Position numbers and translations under genes: made by a program
Origin: JANXXV01 sp038230275
GTDB taxonomy: Bacteria; Acidobacteriota; Terriglobia; Bryobacterales; Bryobacteraceae
NCBI GenBank assembly: GCA_038230275.1
Contig: JBBRNO010000068.1
Location: 1-31,932 of the forward strand
DNA length: 31,932 bases
Direction: 5' to 3'
Part shown: piece after piece, positions 1-7,866 of the stretch
Position numbering within the stretch: the first letter of the stretch is position 1
How the letters are laid out: every line of letters starts with the position of its first letter
The notes under the pieces: generated by a model
What the model saw: the letters and a program-made list of their open reading frames with translations, nothing else
Database searches by the model: none
What the model was told of the DNA's origin: nothing

Positions 1-325
1 CTCCCCCACACCCAGTGGGTGCAATGAAAACATTTCCCTCTCTGCTCACTCATCTCGCCCGGAGCCAGTCCCACGGTGCCTCCCGCGCGCATCCCTACCC
101 GCAATCTCAATTCGCCGCACCGCTTATCGAGCGATTAGGGCTGTCAATCCCCTCTTTACTGTTACTCCAAAATGCGCCCGAATCGAACTGGCGGCCAACG
201 CTGAAGCTGACGCCGCGTGGACTGCCCGTGCTACCCTTGCCCTGTGTCGATAGGAACCCGCGATGTCGCGATTCGCGATGAGCGTCTTGGATTGGAATCG
301 GCGTCATCACGGCAAGGAGAATCGG
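1..325. other. Left-end stretch with no supported gene
   Basis: I see no convincing coding region here. The short open frames on both strands have no ribosome binding site and show no family resemblance. Three direct copies of CGCGAT lie at 259-264, 267-272 and 274-279, but nothing links them to a known site. The stretch ends just before the zinc-finger mini-protein, whose Shine-Dalgarno sequence lies at 314-320. Confidence 0.4.
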
Positions 326-487
326 ATGGAACACGAACGGCACAAATGCTCTGCATGCGGCGGAACCGGGGATTGCCCGGACTGCAAAGGAACAAGCAAC
401 GGCGGCCAGTGTGACAGGTGCGCCGGAACTGGAAAATGCTCGGATTGCCAAGGAACTGGGCGCAAACCGGAGCATTCCGGCAACTGA
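326..487 (+). CDS. DnaJ-type zinc-finger mini-protein (53 aa)
   Basis: The 53-residue product is almost entirely four CxxCxGxG-like units: Cys8/Cys11, Cys17/Cys20, Cys29/Cys32 and Cys38/Cys41, with Gly-Thr-Gly or Gly-Thr after each pair. This is the pattern of the cysteine-rich zinc domain of DnaJ/Hsp40, where repeats 1+4 and 2+3 each bind one zinc. No J-domain or substrate-binding domain is present. I chose ATG 326 because AAGGAGA (314-320) sits about 5 nt upstream; an in-frame ATG at 263 would add 21 residues without a ribosome site. Related proteins are often small chaperone-like or redox zinc proteins, but the role here is unknown. The sulfatase lies downstream on the same strand and appears to have its own promoter. 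Confidence 0.7.
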   Translation: MEHERHKCSACGGTGDCPDCKGTSNGGQCDRCAGTGKCSDCQGTGRKPEHSGN

Positions 488-543
488 TCTACTGCCGGTT
501 CTGACACCGCCCGGTGCCACGGCTCGACTCCCGCAACCGAACA

Positions 544-549
544 TATAAT
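544..549 (+). promoter_or_regulatory. -10 element of the sulfatase, probably leaderless
   Basis: A perfect TATAAT ends 9 nt before the sulfatase ATG at 559. A start site 6-8 nt downstream would put the 5' end of the mRNA 2-4 nt from the start codon. No Shine-Dalgarno sequence and no good -35 box are visible. The same spacing recurs upstream of two other genes in this window. Confidence 0.5.
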
Positions 550-558
550 CAGAGCCAT

Positions 559-2241
559 ATGCCGGATAGAAGAGAGTTCCTCCGCCTCGCCGCAGGTTCT
601 ACTGCGGCTTGCTTACTGCACTCGGCTCCTGCCAGGAAGCCGAATTTCCTCATTCTGCTGGCGGATGACATGGGCTTCTCCGACGCCCGCTGCTATGGCG
701 GAGACATCGATACACCCAATCTGGACCGCTTGGCAGCGGGCGGACTTCGCTTTACCCAGGCGTATTCCACCGCGCGTTGCGGTCCGTCGCGCAGTTGTCT
801 GCTCACCGGCCAGTACGCGCAGCAAACGGCCAGTGACGTCATGACTCCCGGAAACATTCCGGGCTATGTCCGTTTCATTCCGGAATACCTGCGGCCCCTC
901 GGCTATCGCAGCTACCACACCGGCAAATGGCACATGAAACACGTCACCGGGGAAGCGGGTGTCGGCTTCCACCACTCCTATACCATGCTGGACGAACTGC
1001 GCTTCTTCAGCCAGAACCGCCACGAACTCGACGGTTCACCGCTCCCCAAGACCGGGCCGGGCTATTACAGCACCACCGCGATCGCCGATTACGGAGTGCG
1101 CTTCCTCAAAGAACACGCGGTCGAGCACTCTGCTGACCCGTTCTTTCTCTACGTCGCGTTCCATTCCCCGCACTTCCCCTTGCAGGCGCCGCAACAGGAC
1201 ATCGATCACTATAACGACCGCTTCGGAGAAGGCTGGGACACGGCACGCGAGCGCAAATGGCAACGCATGAAACGCATGGGACTCATCAACGGTTTGCTTG
1301 CTCCACTGGAGCCCGATATGTGGACCAAATGGAACACACCGGACGAAGAGCTCATTGCCAAAATCGGCCCCGGTGAAATCTCCCGCGCCGTGCCTTGGTC
1401 TACACTGACGCCGGAACAGAAAAAGCTCCAGCGTACAAAGATGGCGATCCATGCCGCCATGATCACCCGCATGGATACAGAGATCGGAAAGCTGCTGAAG
1501 CAAGTGGAAGCCATGGGCGCGCTCGATAACACGGTCGTCCTCTTCCTCTCCGACAACGGCGCCAGCTCCGAACAACTGATTCGAGGGGATGGCCACGATT
1601 CGTCCGCGCCCCTCGGTTCCGCGCGCACTCACCTTGGCCTCGGACCCGGCTGGGCCAGTTGTTCCAACGCTCCCTTCCGCCTGCACAAGTCGTGGGTGAA
1701 TGAGGGTGGTATCGCCTCGCCTTTGATTGTGCACTGGCCCAACGGAATCAGAGATCGTAATCAGTTGCGGCACGATCCGTGCCATTTTGTCGATGTCCTG
1801 CCGACCATGGTCGATCTGGCCGGCGGCAAACCCGTGACTCCCTCCGGACCGGCACTGGCCGGCCGTAGCATTGTCCCCGCCTTGGCCAAGGATGGCGCCG
1901 TCTCGCGGGAATACCTGTATTTTAATCACAATAACAACCGGGCGATCCGCATGGCCCGCTGGAAGCTGATCGCAACAGGACCTTCCGGACCGTGGGAGTT
2001 ATACGACCTGGCACAAGATCGCGCGGAGCAAACCAACGTCGCCAGTGCCCACCCGGACCGGGTGCGCCAACTGTCCGCCAAATGGAAGGAGTGCGATGAC
2101 GAGTTCGTCCGCGGGCGTGAGAGCTCTCCCCCGAGTTCGAAGAAGATCATGCAATCCGGCCGCGCGGCACTTGCTAAATCCGCACCCGAACCAGCTTGGG
2201 CCGTGTCCGAAGTGTCATCGGCGCCATCACAACAACGCTAG
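559..2241 (+). CDS. Tat-exported sulfatase (arylsulfatase family)
   Basis: This 560-residue sulfatase would hydrolyse sulfate esters outside the cytoplasm. The N-terminus has a twin-arginine signal (Arg4-Arg5-Glu-Phe-Leu followed by a hydrophobic stretch). The metal-binding Asp36-Asp37 follows the first beta strand. Cys74 in Cys-Gly-Pro-Ser-Arg is the formylglycine site of the CxPSR class. Lys123-Trp-His125, His202/His205 and Asp332-Asn333 match the sulfate- and calcium-binding positions of the family. I chose ATG 559 because the Tat signal begins there; the frame opens at a GTG at 514 that adds residues before the signal. A separate formylglycine-generating enzyme would be needed, and none is in the window. 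The substrate cannot be told. The TonB receptor downstream fits a polysaccharide- or glycan-scavenging theme. Confidence 0.93.
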   Translation: MPDRREFLRLAAGSTAACLLHSAPARKPNFLILLADDMGFSDARCYGGDIDTPNLDRLAAGGLRFTQAYSTARCGPSRSCLLTGQYAQQTASDVMTPGNIPGYVRFIPEYLRPLGYRSYHTGKWHMKHVTGEAGVGFHHSYTMLDELRFFSQNRHELDGSPLPKTGPGYYSTTAIADYGVRFLKEHAVEHSADPFFLYVAFHSPHFPLQAPQQDIDHYNDRFGEGWDTARERKWQRMKRMGLINGLLAPLEPDMWTKWNTPDEELIAKIGPGEISRAVPWSTLTPEQKKLQRTKMAIHAAMITRMDTEIGKLLKQVEAMGALDNTVVLFLSDNGASSEQLIRGDGHDSSAPLGSARTHLGLGPGWASCSNAPFRLHKSWVNEGGIASPLIVHWPNGIRDRNQLRHDPCHFVDVLPTMVDLAGGKPVTPSGPALAGRSIVPALAKDGAVSREYLYFNHNNNRAIRMARWKLIATGPSGPWELYDLAQDRAEQTNVASAHPDRVRQLSAKWKECDDEFVRGRESSPPSSKKIMQSGRAALAKSAPEPAWAVSEVSSAPSQQR

Positions 2242-2352
2242 GCCACCGCGTTGAATTCGCGAGCCGCGATCGTCGTCCCGCTCCTCCTTCGTGGCCGACC
2301 GCCATTACCTGCTTACGGCGCGCTTGAACTCACCCCTAAAGAATCTTTCAAC

Positions 2353-2375
2353 GCCGGTTTAGCACACGAACCGGC
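2353..2375 (+). terminator. Possible terminator after the sulfatase
   Basis: A perfect 7-bp stem (GCCGGTT pairing with AACCGGC) encloses a 9-nt loop. It is followed by T-rich sequence, although the first T-run starts only several bases after the stem. It lies 110 bp past the sulfatase stop and before the receptor promoter region, where a terminator would be expected. Confidence 0.4.
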
Positions 2376-2427
2376 ACCCATTTTCACTTCATCTTTTACT
2401 CTTCATTTTTAGTAATGACCGGGAATT

Positions 2428-2433
2428 TATGAT
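2428..2433 (+). promoter_or_regulatory. Possible -10 element for the TonB receptor
   Basis: TATGAT lies in an AT-rich patch about 90 bp before the receptor start. No clear -35 box sits at the right distance. The receptor has a plausible ribosome site (GGAAGGGG, 2502-2509), so it would have a normal leader. Confidence 0.28.
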
Positions 2434-2519
2434 ACACTCGCAAAACGTTTGGATAGCCGTACCTGGGGCTTGTTGACGCACCGGGCCACGTAGATCATCG
2501 CCGGAAGGGGAACACGCCA

Positions 2520-5500
2520 ATGCGCAACACTTTCTTTACAATCGCCACCTTGTTGTTGGGGACGGCCGCCGCTTACCCGCAAGCCTTTACAGCCAACCTC
2601 ACCGGGCTGGTTACCGATCCCAACCAGGCGGCGGTTGCCTCCGCCAGCGTCAGGCTCCTCAACATATCCACGGGCGAAACCAGGCAAACGTCCACCAGCA
2701 TGGAAGGCCGGTACGTGTTCTCGCAACTCCTACCCGCCACTTACTCGCTCACCGTGGAGACGGCTGGATTCAAGACGGTAACCAATTCCGACATTACCCT
2801 TCGCGCCAATCAGGCCGGCGAAGTCAACGTCCAGCTCACCCTCGGCCAGGTGAGCGAGTCCGTGGAGGTCGCCGCAACCGTCATCCAGCTCGACACGCAA
2901 AGCGCCAATCAGTCTTACACGCTCGACCGCGACCAAATCCTGAACCTGCCCGCCTCCACGCGCAATCCCTTTGTCGCGGTTCACGCGATGGCGGGCGTCA
3001 CCTCAATGAGCGTAGGCCAGTCCAATAACTCCAGCGATCAGAACCAGGCGCGTTTCGCCTTCAATGGTGGTCGCGATATGAGCGGCCTGGTGCTCATCGA
3101 CGGCGTGCCCGCTACCTCCGGCGACTGGGGCGCATTGCTCGCTGCTCCCTCCGTCGAGTCCGTGCAGGAAGTAGTCGTCACCCGCAACTCTTACGACGCT
3201 GAATTCGGAAAGTCCGGCGGCGGCGTGGTCAGCGTCGTCACCAAAGGTGGATCCAACCAGTTCCACGGCTCGGTCTTTGAGTTCTTCCGTAACGATAACC
3301 TGGACGCCAACGCGTGGGCCAATAACCGTGTCGGCCGCCGGCGCGTCGAATTCAAACGCAACCAGTTTGGCGCGAACGTTTCCGGCCCCATCTGGAAGGC
3401 CAAGAAGCTCTTCTTTCTCTCCACCTACGAAGCCCTTCGCGAAGGCTCTCCGGCCACGCTCCTCACCACCGTACCCACCGATCTCGAACGCACGGGCAAC
3501 TTCTCCAATACCCGCGACGCGAACGGAGTCGTCTCGCAAGTCTACGATCCCTTCTCCACGAGGTCCAATGGCGCCGGTGCCTTTATGCGCGATCCGTTTC
3601 CGGGTAACATCGTGCCCCGCAACCGTTGGGACGCGGTTGGCGCGAAGACCATAGATTTCTATCCCAAAGCCAACGCCAATCCCACCAATGCCATCACCCA
3701 GGCAAACAACTTCTTCGGGGCCGGCAGCTCGATCACCAACAACAAACGGCTCGATGTGCGCATCGATTGGGCCCGCAGCGAAAAGCACACCATGTACGGC
3801 CGCATCACCAAAGCTTGGCAAACCCGCAAAACACCGCGCTTTTTCGGTACAGGGGCCGACGGTGGCAGTGAAGGCGATCAGCCACGGCATCACATCACGT
3901 TGGGCAATACTTTCGTTCCAAATTCGAAATGGGTCATCAACGTAACGGCCGGCAGCGGGCGCTGGCGCGAAGAACAGTTGCCCCTCCCGCTTAGGGATGG
4001 AGTGCTGGGTACCGCCCTCGGCCTTCCTGCCTCCCTCATTTCGCAGCTGGATTCTCCCCACCTGCCGCAGTTCGGACTGTTCGGGTACGCTACCCTCTCC
4101 AATGGCCGCGTGCTCAACTTCCCGCGCCAGACTGACAATCTGCAGGTCAACGCCACGCGCGAACTGGGAAAGCATTCGCTCAAATTCGGCTTCACCGGCG
4201 AAATCGTGAGGCTCAATTCGGTCGACATCCGCTCCACCGATTTCGCCTTCGACCGCGGCATGACGTCGGGCCCAATCGCTCAGGTGTCTTCCTCCACATC
4301 CGGCAATTCGGTCGCGTCTCTGTTGCTTGGCACCGGCATTCCGACGGGAGCCGCGGGCGGTGTCACGGTGGTGAATAATACCGTCACCAACACCGTGGTA
4401 CCAGCCACGTCCCGCCGCTACTACGGCGCCTATGTGCAGGACGTCTGGCGTTTCAACTCACGGCTCACCATGAACATTGGCCTGCGCTACGAAGTGCAGC
4501 GAGCATCCACCGAACGCTTTAACCGGTACAATTATTTCGATTTCAGCGCGCGCAATCCGCTCAGCCAGCAAACCGGCCTGGATCTCCGCGGCGGTCTTGT
4601 GTTTGTCGATTCCAAAAATCGCTTCCAGACCGAGCCCGACAACCTTGACCTCGCGCCGCGCATCGGCATCTCTTACAAGATCAACAACCGGATGGTCGCC
4701 CGCATGGGCTACGGAATCTTCTATCTGATTGGATTCGGCACGGCGACACAAGGCGGACCCGCCGCTGGCACCGACGGCTTCTCCGTCGCCACCAACTGGG
4801 TGAACAGCCGCGGCGGCGACGGCATCACGCCTCAGGATCTGCTGGCCAATCCTTATCCCAGCGGCCTGAACAAGGCCGTCGGTAGTTCGCTCGGCCTCCT
4901 GACGCAAACGGGATCGGCCACCACGGCCTTTCAGCGAAGCCATCCGACCGGCTACGTCCAGAACTATTCCTTCGATCTGCAATTCGAACTGAGCCGGTCC
5001 GGAGTGCTTGAGGTCGGCTACTCCGGCAACGTCGGCCGCAAGCTCAACTTCGGCGCGACCCCTGACGCCAACCAACTGCCGTCTCAATACCTGTCGCTGG
5101 GCAACGCGCTGAACGATCAGGTCCCCAACCCCTTTTTCGGAGTCTTCCAATCCGGCATTCTCTCCGGGCGCACCGTACCCCGGCACCGTCTGCTCCGCCC
5201 GTATCCGGAATTCGTTTCCGTAAACCTCTCCGGTGACACGCCTGGCGCTTCGTCCAGCTTCAACGCCCTGTATGTTAAATTCACCAAGAGGTTTGCCGCC
5301 GGCCTCAGCCTCATGAGCAGCTACCAGTTCTCCAAGGCCATCGACAACGCCTCGGAAAACCAGGGCTGGATCGTTACGGATACTTTCCGTGACTACACCA
5401 ACCGCTCTCTCGACCGTTCCATCTCAGCTCATGACATTCCCCAAAGTTTTGTCACCGCCCTCGTTTGGGAAGTGCCGGTCGGCAAAGGCCGGACGTTCGG

Positions 5501-5987
5501 CAACAATATGCATCCCGCTCTGAATGCGGTAGCGGGTGGATGGGAAGTCTCCAGCATCCTTCGCTTCGCCAGCGGGACGCCACTCCGCCTGACCGCCCCG
5601 AACAGCCTTAGCGCTTACGGCTTCGGCATTGTGAACGCACAGATCGGAAACCTGAAGGACGCGGACGTCTCCCAGCGCCGTCCCGAGGCGTGGTTCAACA
5701 CTTCGGCGGTCCGCGCGCCCGCGCCTTTCACGTTGGGGAACGCTCCCCGCTGGGCGCCGAATCTTCGCGCTGACGGCACCCATCACGCCGACATTAACAT
5801 CGCGAAAAACTTCCGCCTCCTCGAACACCTTCGGGCTCAACTGAGGGGCGAGCTATACGATCTGACCAACACCCCGCAATTCGCGCCTCCTGGTACCACG
5901 GTGGGCGCCGCCGATTTTGGCCAGGTGAACGGTACGCGCTACAACGACCGCCGCACGGTCCAACTTGCTTTGAAGTTGCTGTTCTGA
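2520..5987 (+). CDS. TonB-dependent receptor, Oar-like, with N-terminal carboxypeptidase-regulatory domain
   Basis: This 1155-residue outer-membrane protein begins with a signal peptide (residues 1 to about 21). A carboxypeptidase-regulatory-like beta domain follows (about 23-110, starting with the typical TGLVTDPNQA segment). Next come a plug domain (about 125-245, with the FAFNGGRDMSG and VVTKGGSNQFHGS segments) and a long beta barrel that ends in a terminal phenylalanine, the usual signal for outer-membrane insertion. It would take up a large substrate, driven by TonB. This architecture is greatly expanded in Acidobacteria, which is one reason for the taxonomic suggestion. The start at 2520 has GGAAGGGG 10 nt upstream. 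The substrate is unknown; the adjacent sulfatase hints at sulfated glycans, but that is inference only. No TonB, SusD-like or glycoside hydrolase gene is nearby. Confidence 0.93.
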   Translation: MRNTFFTIATLLLGTAAAYPQAFTANLTGLVTDPNQAAVASASVRLLNISTGETRQTSTSMEGRYVFSQLLPATYSLTVETAGFKTVTNSDITLRANQAGEVNVQLTLGQVSESVEVAATVIQLDTQSANQSYTLDRDQILNLPASTRNPFVAVHAMAGVTSMSVGQSNNSSDQNQARFAFNGGRDMSGLVLIDGVPATSGDWGALLAAPSVESVQEVVVTRNSYDAEFGKSGGGVVSVVTKGGSNQFHGSVFEFFRNDNLDANAWANNRVGRRRVEFKRNQFGANVSGPIWKAKKLFFLSTYEALREGSPATLLTTVPTDLERTGNFSNTRDANGVVSQVYDPFSTRSNGAGAFMRDPFPGNIVPRNRWDAVGAKTIDFYPKANANPTNAITQANNFFGAGSSITNNKRLDVRIDWARSEKHTMYGRITKAWQTRKTPRFFGTGADGGSEGDQPRHHITLGNTFVPNSKWVINVTAGSGRWREEQLPLPLRDGVLGTALGLPASLISQLDSPHLPQFGLFGYATLSNGRVLNFPRQTDNLQVNATRELGKHSLKFGFTGEIVRLNSVDIRSTDFAFDRGMTSGPIAQVSSSTSGNSVASLLLGTGIPTGAAGGVTVVNNTVTNTVVPATSRRYYGAYVQDVWRFNSRLTMNIGLRYEVQRASTERFNRYNYFDFSARNPLSQQTGLDLRGGLVFVDSKNRFQTEPDNLDLAPRIGISYKINNRMVARMGYGIFYLIGFGTATQGGPAAGTDGFSVATNWVNSRGGDGITPQDLLANPYPSGLNKAVGSSLGLLTQTGSATTAFQRSHPTGYVQNYSFDLQFELSRSGVLEVGYSGNVGRKLNFGATPDANQLPSQYLSLGNALNDQVPNPFFGVFQSGILSGRTVPRHRLLRPYPEFVSVNLSGDTPGASSSFNALYVKFTKRFAAGLSLMSSYQFSKAIDNASENQGWIVTDTFRDYTNRSLDRSISAHDIPQSFVTALVWEVPVGKGRTFGNNMHPALNAVAGGWEVSSILRFASGTPLRLTAPNSLSAYGFGIVNAQIGNLKDADVSQRRPEAWFNTSAVRAPAPFTLGNAPRWAPNLRADGTHHADINIAKNFRLLEHLRAQLRGELYDLTNTPQFAPPGTTVGAADFGQVNGTRYNDRRTVQLALKLLF

Positions 5988-6089
5988 GAAACGGGCAACC
6001 AAGGTTGAGCGGATGGTTACCGGGGGTACAAGTTACCACCGAACCCGAAGCTATGCCAGTGGTCCAGATCAGGATTACCCAGTCGGATA

Positions 6090-6264
6090 ACCGGCTATCC
6101 CTTCGATCTCGTTTTGATGGACAAACCAGCTGCCGATTCTCGACGGCGCCGCCGCAACCCAAGAGATTCGCCGCATCGAAGCCGAAGAGTTGCGCCCTCA
6201 TACCCCTAGCGTTGCGCTTACTGCCCGCACCATAGCTGGCGTCCGTGATCGATTCCTAGACTAG
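6090..6264 (+). pseudogene. Decayed response-regulator receiver-domain fragment
   Basis: Two adjoining frames together read like the middle of a CheY-type receiver domain. From 6093 one frame reads GYPFDLVLMD, the strand that carries the phosphoacceptor aspartate. After a shift of one base between 6123 and 6141, the other frame reads LPILDGAAATQEIRRIEAEE, then HTPSVALTA and AGVRDRFLD, ending in a stop at 6262-6264. This is the usual order: MD, M-P-x-x-D-G, helix, then the VALTA strand. The start and the final strand and helix of the domain are missing. The rest of the stretch from 5988 to 6431 shows no gene. It is probably a remnant of a hybrid histidine kinase or a CheY-like gene. Confidence 0.68.
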
Positions 6265-6360
6265 TGCTTAGTTGCAGAAATAGGCGTTCTGGATTTTTTC
6301 CGAGCCGCGACCGTAAGGGAGCGGATGGCCGGTCGAATGCGCCCGGTTGAAGCGGAAGAA

Positions 6361-6393
6361 GGATCGCGCAAGTCGTTCATTCTTCGCGCGACC
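6361..6393 (-). terminator. Hairpin after the alpha/beta hydrolase
   Basis: GGATCGCGCAAG and CTTCGCGCGACCC form a nearly perfect inverted repeat, with one mismatch and one bulge, about 40 bp past the hydrolase stop. On the minus strand it is followed by a pyrimidine-rich run rather than a clean T-tract, so the terminator role is tentative. Confidence 0.3.
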
Positions 6394-6431
6394 CTTTGGG
6401 AGTGGTACACACGAACTTTTGCAAGCAGGTA

Positions 6432-7172
6432 CTAGCTACTGATGAATTCGCTAACGTCCTTGGCTAGTGCCGCAAGAAACGTCTTTCGGTCAGGATGTGT
6501 GTCGGTAGCATTTGGCGGAGGTTCGTCCATGTAGGTGAAGTGGCCAGCCTCGCCATCGCCGTAGACCTCAATGGGCACTTGCGACTCCAACACTTCTTTC
6601 AGGAATTGAGCTTGAGAGGGCGGTGTAATTTGATCTTTTGCGCCAACCCAGATGCGAATTGGTGCCTTGACGGAGATTAAAGCACCGGGTCGCCTGAAGA
6701 AGTCAGTAGGCGGTGCAAATAGAGCAAGTCGCGCAAATTTCCATTTCGAACCCGACAGTACTCTGTCGCCTGTAAGCGTCTGTGCGTTGCCTCCGGCAAG
6801 TGCGAGTAATGTTACCGTCCCAATAGAGTGGCCAATTCCAACAATTGGCCGGTCTGTCCGCGCGTATTCATCAGCCGATGCTTCAAGCCGCCGAATTCTG
6901 TAATCCAGTTCCATCTTAGTTGGGATATGCGAAGCCAGCATAGCGAAGTGGGGAGCAACGATTGTACAACCTGCCCTGGCTATGGATCGCAACAACGAAT
7001 GATGACGTAAGGGGTTTCCGCCGCGCCCAACCGCAAAGAGTCCAACGCATCTGGGGTGTTCTGCTTCGATCACCGTTACGTCGAATGCTTCCGCGCCATC
7101 AACTATTTGCCGCGTGGTGGTGTGAGAATCTTCTATTATCAAAGACTGTTCACGAGTTCGTGCTCCTCGCAT
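6432..7172 (-). CDS. Alpha/beta-hydrolase family protein
   Basis: With the start at 7172 the product is 246 residues and cytoplasmic. The nucleophile elbow Gly-His-Ser-Ile-Gly has its serine at about residue 116. The acid lies in VGAKDQITPP (Asp about 180) and the histidine in GEAGHFTYMD (His about 211), giving a full Ser-Asp-His triad in the correct order. The fold resembles dienelactone-hydrolase-like enzymes. The substrate cannot be told from sequence. The start is uncertain: the frame stays open back to a TTG at 7292 and has another ATG at 7205, and none of the candidates has a clear ribosome binding site. I prefer 7172 because the more upstream residues do not look like part of the fold. 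It stands alone between a pseudogene and a doubtful small ORF. Confidence 0.78.
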   Translation of the reverse strand: MRGARTREQSLIIEDSHTTTRQIVDGAEAFDVTVIEAEHPRCVGLFAVGRGGNPLRHHSLLRSIARAGCTIVAPHFAMLASHIPTKMELDYRIRRLEASADEYARTDRPIVGIGHSIGTVTLLALAGGNAQTLTGDRVLSGSKWKFARLALFAPPTDFFRRPGALISVKAPIRIWVGAKDQITPPSQAQFLKEVLESQVPIEVYGDGEAGHFTYMDEPPPNATDTHPDRKTFLAALAKDVSEFISS

Positions 7173-7259
7173 TCCTACTTTAACGGAGATCCGCCTAGCC
7201 TGCATTTCAACCGCTTGCAGTGCTGCCGCACGCGAACCGGCACCGCTGCCTTCAGAACT

Positions 7260-7433
7260 ATGCCATCCTGGAATGACATGAGAGATCCGCAAATTGTAGA
7301 AGCCGAGTTAGTCGAGATTAGCGGCATTTCAGACGATTCACTGAAGCTGGAACGGATCATCGCATGGTGCGCGACTTACCCCGATGAGGTGCCCTTCGCG
7401 ATACGCCTTTTGCTCACCCAACGAAAACCCTAA
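7260..7433 (+). CDS. Small hypothetical protein, doubtful
   Basis: This 57-residue frame contains an acidic, helix-like stretch (VEISGISDDSLKLERI) and reads more like protein than the shadow frames around it. A second in-frame ATG lies at 7278. Neither start has a convincing ribosome site. It would diverge from the alpha/beta hydrolase. I recognise no family; it may be a gene remnant. Confidence 0.3.
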   Translation: MPSWNDMRDPQIVEAELVEISGISDDSLKLERIIAWCATYPDEVPFAIRLLLTQRKP

Positions 7434-7454
7434 GCAACGCCGCAAACGATTCCC

Positions 7455-7838
7455 CTATTCCGCCGTTCTCGCCGATCCCGTTATTTCATCCGCATAAAGA
7501 TTGACGCGATCGATGATGTCCAAAACGTCCCGCTCATCCGGATGCGCTGCCTTTATGATTTCCAGCAGGTGATTCAGAAATAGCTCCAGGTGGTGGGTGC
7601 TGATACCTCTGCCGTGATGGACCAGGTAGACCGGCTCTCCCGAATATTCAATAGGGCCGTCCAATGCCGCCGAAAGAAATTCCAACTGCATGCGCCGCAG
7701 TTTTTCCATCGAGGCGTGAGCGAAGAATGGCTTCAATTCCGGATCCGCCAGCACCCTGCCGTAGAACTCATCCACAAGCTGATTCAGCGCCGGCGCACCC
7801 CCCATCCGCTCATACAATGTCGGCTTTTGATCGTTCAT
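7455..7838 (-). CDS. glbN: Group I truncated haemoglobin (trHbN-like)
   Basis: This 127-residue haem protein matches the group I truncated globin pattern closely. Tyr26 in FYGRVLADPEL is the B10 tyrosine, Gln51 the E11 glutamine, and His74 in VHHGRGISTHH the proximal haem ligand; the mycobacterial trHbN has VHQGRGITMHH at this place. Tyr-B10 with Gln-E11 is the pair linked in that family to tight oxygen binding and nitric oxide dioxygenase activity. AAGGAGGAGG lies directly upstream of the ATG at 7838. It is the last gene of the apbE-korAB cluster, 28 bp after the 737-residue protein. Protection of oxygen- or NO-sensitive ferredoxin oxidoreductases is a reasonable but unproven role. Confidence 0.92.
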   Translation of the reverse strand: MNDQKPTLYERMGGAPALNQLVDEFYGRVLADPELKPFFAHASMEKLRRMQLEFLSAALDGPIEYSGEPVYLVHHGRGISTHHLELFLNHLLEIIKAAHPDERDVLDIIDRVNLYADEITGSARTAE

Positions 7839-7866
7839 CTCACCTCCTCCTTATGGACTTGAGAAT

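Noticed and set aside
165..200. Possible tRNA T-arm on the minus strand (GTTCGATTC)
   Set aside because: The flanking bases do not form a 5-bp stem, and no D-arm, anticodon arm or acceptor stem can be folded around it.
3003..4175. Minus-strand open frame of 390 codons inside the TonB receptor
   Set aside because: Antisense shadow of a clear outer-membrane receptor.
6005..6235. 76-codon plus-strand frame after the TonB receptor
   Set aside because: It is out of frame with the receiver-domain relic in the same stretch and resembles no protein.
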